Assembly: GCA_018825725.1 (NCBI GenBank)
Contig: JAHKBC010000023.1
Location: 1 to 5,874 of the forward strand
Direction of reading: 5' to 3'
From: Candidatus Omnitrophota bacterium
GTDB taxonomy: Bacteria > Omnitrophota > Gorgyraeia > Gygaellales > Profunditerraquicolaceae
DNA length: 5,874 nt
The first letter of the stretch is position 1; every line of letters begins with the position of its first letter. The notes under the pieces were generated by a model. It ran no database searches and was not told the DNA's origin. It saw only the letters and a program-made list of their open reading frames with translations. Both the position numbers and the translations under genes were made by a program. Of the stretch, positions 5,727-5,874 are shown piece after piece.

Positions 5727-5874
5727 CTATGGATTGTATTCCTGTCCGTAGGTATAATTTACAATCTTGCTTTTACTTAACTCCAGATTAGGAACAATGA
5801 TTATGGCCTTCTCTTCCGATAAAAACTTTGAGCGCCTTACCCCGATATCTAAAACTTTAACGGTTTCTCCGCTG
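5727..5874 (-). CDS. MscS-family mechanosensitive channel, C-terminal fragment, apparently truncated
   Basis: Read on the - strand from the right edge, 48 residues are visible before a TAG (5727-5729). They follow the MscS beta-domain pattern: SGETVKVLDIGVRRSKFL, then AIIIVPNLELSKSKIVNYTY. The G.V..IG.R...(L) and (V/I)PN..L....(I/V)NY(S/T) elements are the family signature in the cytoplasmic part that follows the pore helix. Normal MscS proteins continue for about 80-100 residues beyond NYS/NYT with an alpha-beta domain. Here the protein stops 8 residues later (YGQEYNP), and no continuation is convincing in other frames. The gene therefore looks cut off by the repeat-rich zone, or is an unusually short variant. 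The start lies outside the window. Confidence 0.75.
   Translation of the reverse strand, partial: SGETVKVLDIGVRRSKFLSEEKAIIIVPNLELSKSKIVNYTYGQEYNP

Noticed and set aside
1..5874. CRISPR array, tRNA, rRNA or riboswitch
   Set aside because: No regularly spaced identical repeats, no cloverleaf-like segment and no recognisable riboswitch core were seen on either strand.

Overview
The window holds a complete high-affinity phosphate uptake operon, pstS-pstC-pstA-pstB1-pstB2-phoU, all on the + strand (355-5114). It is flanked by the 3' end of an outer-membrane beta-barrel gene on the left. On the right is a gene-poor stretch of gene remnants, repeats and two hairpins, ending in a partial MscS-type channel gene on the - strand. 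The barrel gene implies a diderm bacterium. Base composition is moderately AT-rich and gene packing is tight. A tandem pair of divergent pstB genes with a DUF2490-like neighbour would fit an uncultivated lineage such as Omnitrophota, but that placement is a guess from general protein character, not something the sequence proves.

Left edge (1-354): the C-terminal 90 or so residues of a barrel protein end at 278. The 76-bp gap before pstS carries three copies of a TTTACA/TTCACA hexamer spaced exactly 11 bp apart (282, 293, 304), the layout of a PhoB/PhoP-type Pho box. AT-rich -10 candidates follow, then a very strong ribosome binding site.

Operon (355-5114): PstS captures phosphate in the periplasm, PstC and PstA form the membrane pore, two PstB proteins should power it, and PhoU links transporter state to Pho signalling. 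Genes are 3 nt apart or overlap by 4, 7 and 1 nt, with a 17-nt gap only before phoU. The main discovery is that the two PstB proteins are degenerate in complementary ways. PstB1 keeps the LSGGQ signature but has lost the Q-loop Gln (Ala89) and the H-loop His (Asn201). PstB2 keeps Walker A, Q-loop and H-loop but has lost the signature (LSLEQ). Neither homodimer would contain a full ATP site. A PstB1/PstB2 heterodimer would have one consensus and one degenerate site, as in asymmetric ABC exporters.

Right side (5103-5874): a perfect 19-bp hairpin overlaps the phoU stop codon. Beyond it lie a 28-codon remnant of a MazG-like pyrophosphohydrolase, cut off where a small foldback element begins, then a textbook intrinsic terminator, then imperfect 46-bp direct repeats. 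A sigma70-like promoter at 5250-5277 together with the terminator at 5509-5547 could delimit a short transcript. At the right edge, 48 residues of an MscS beta-domain on the - strand stop abruptly, suggesting truncation.
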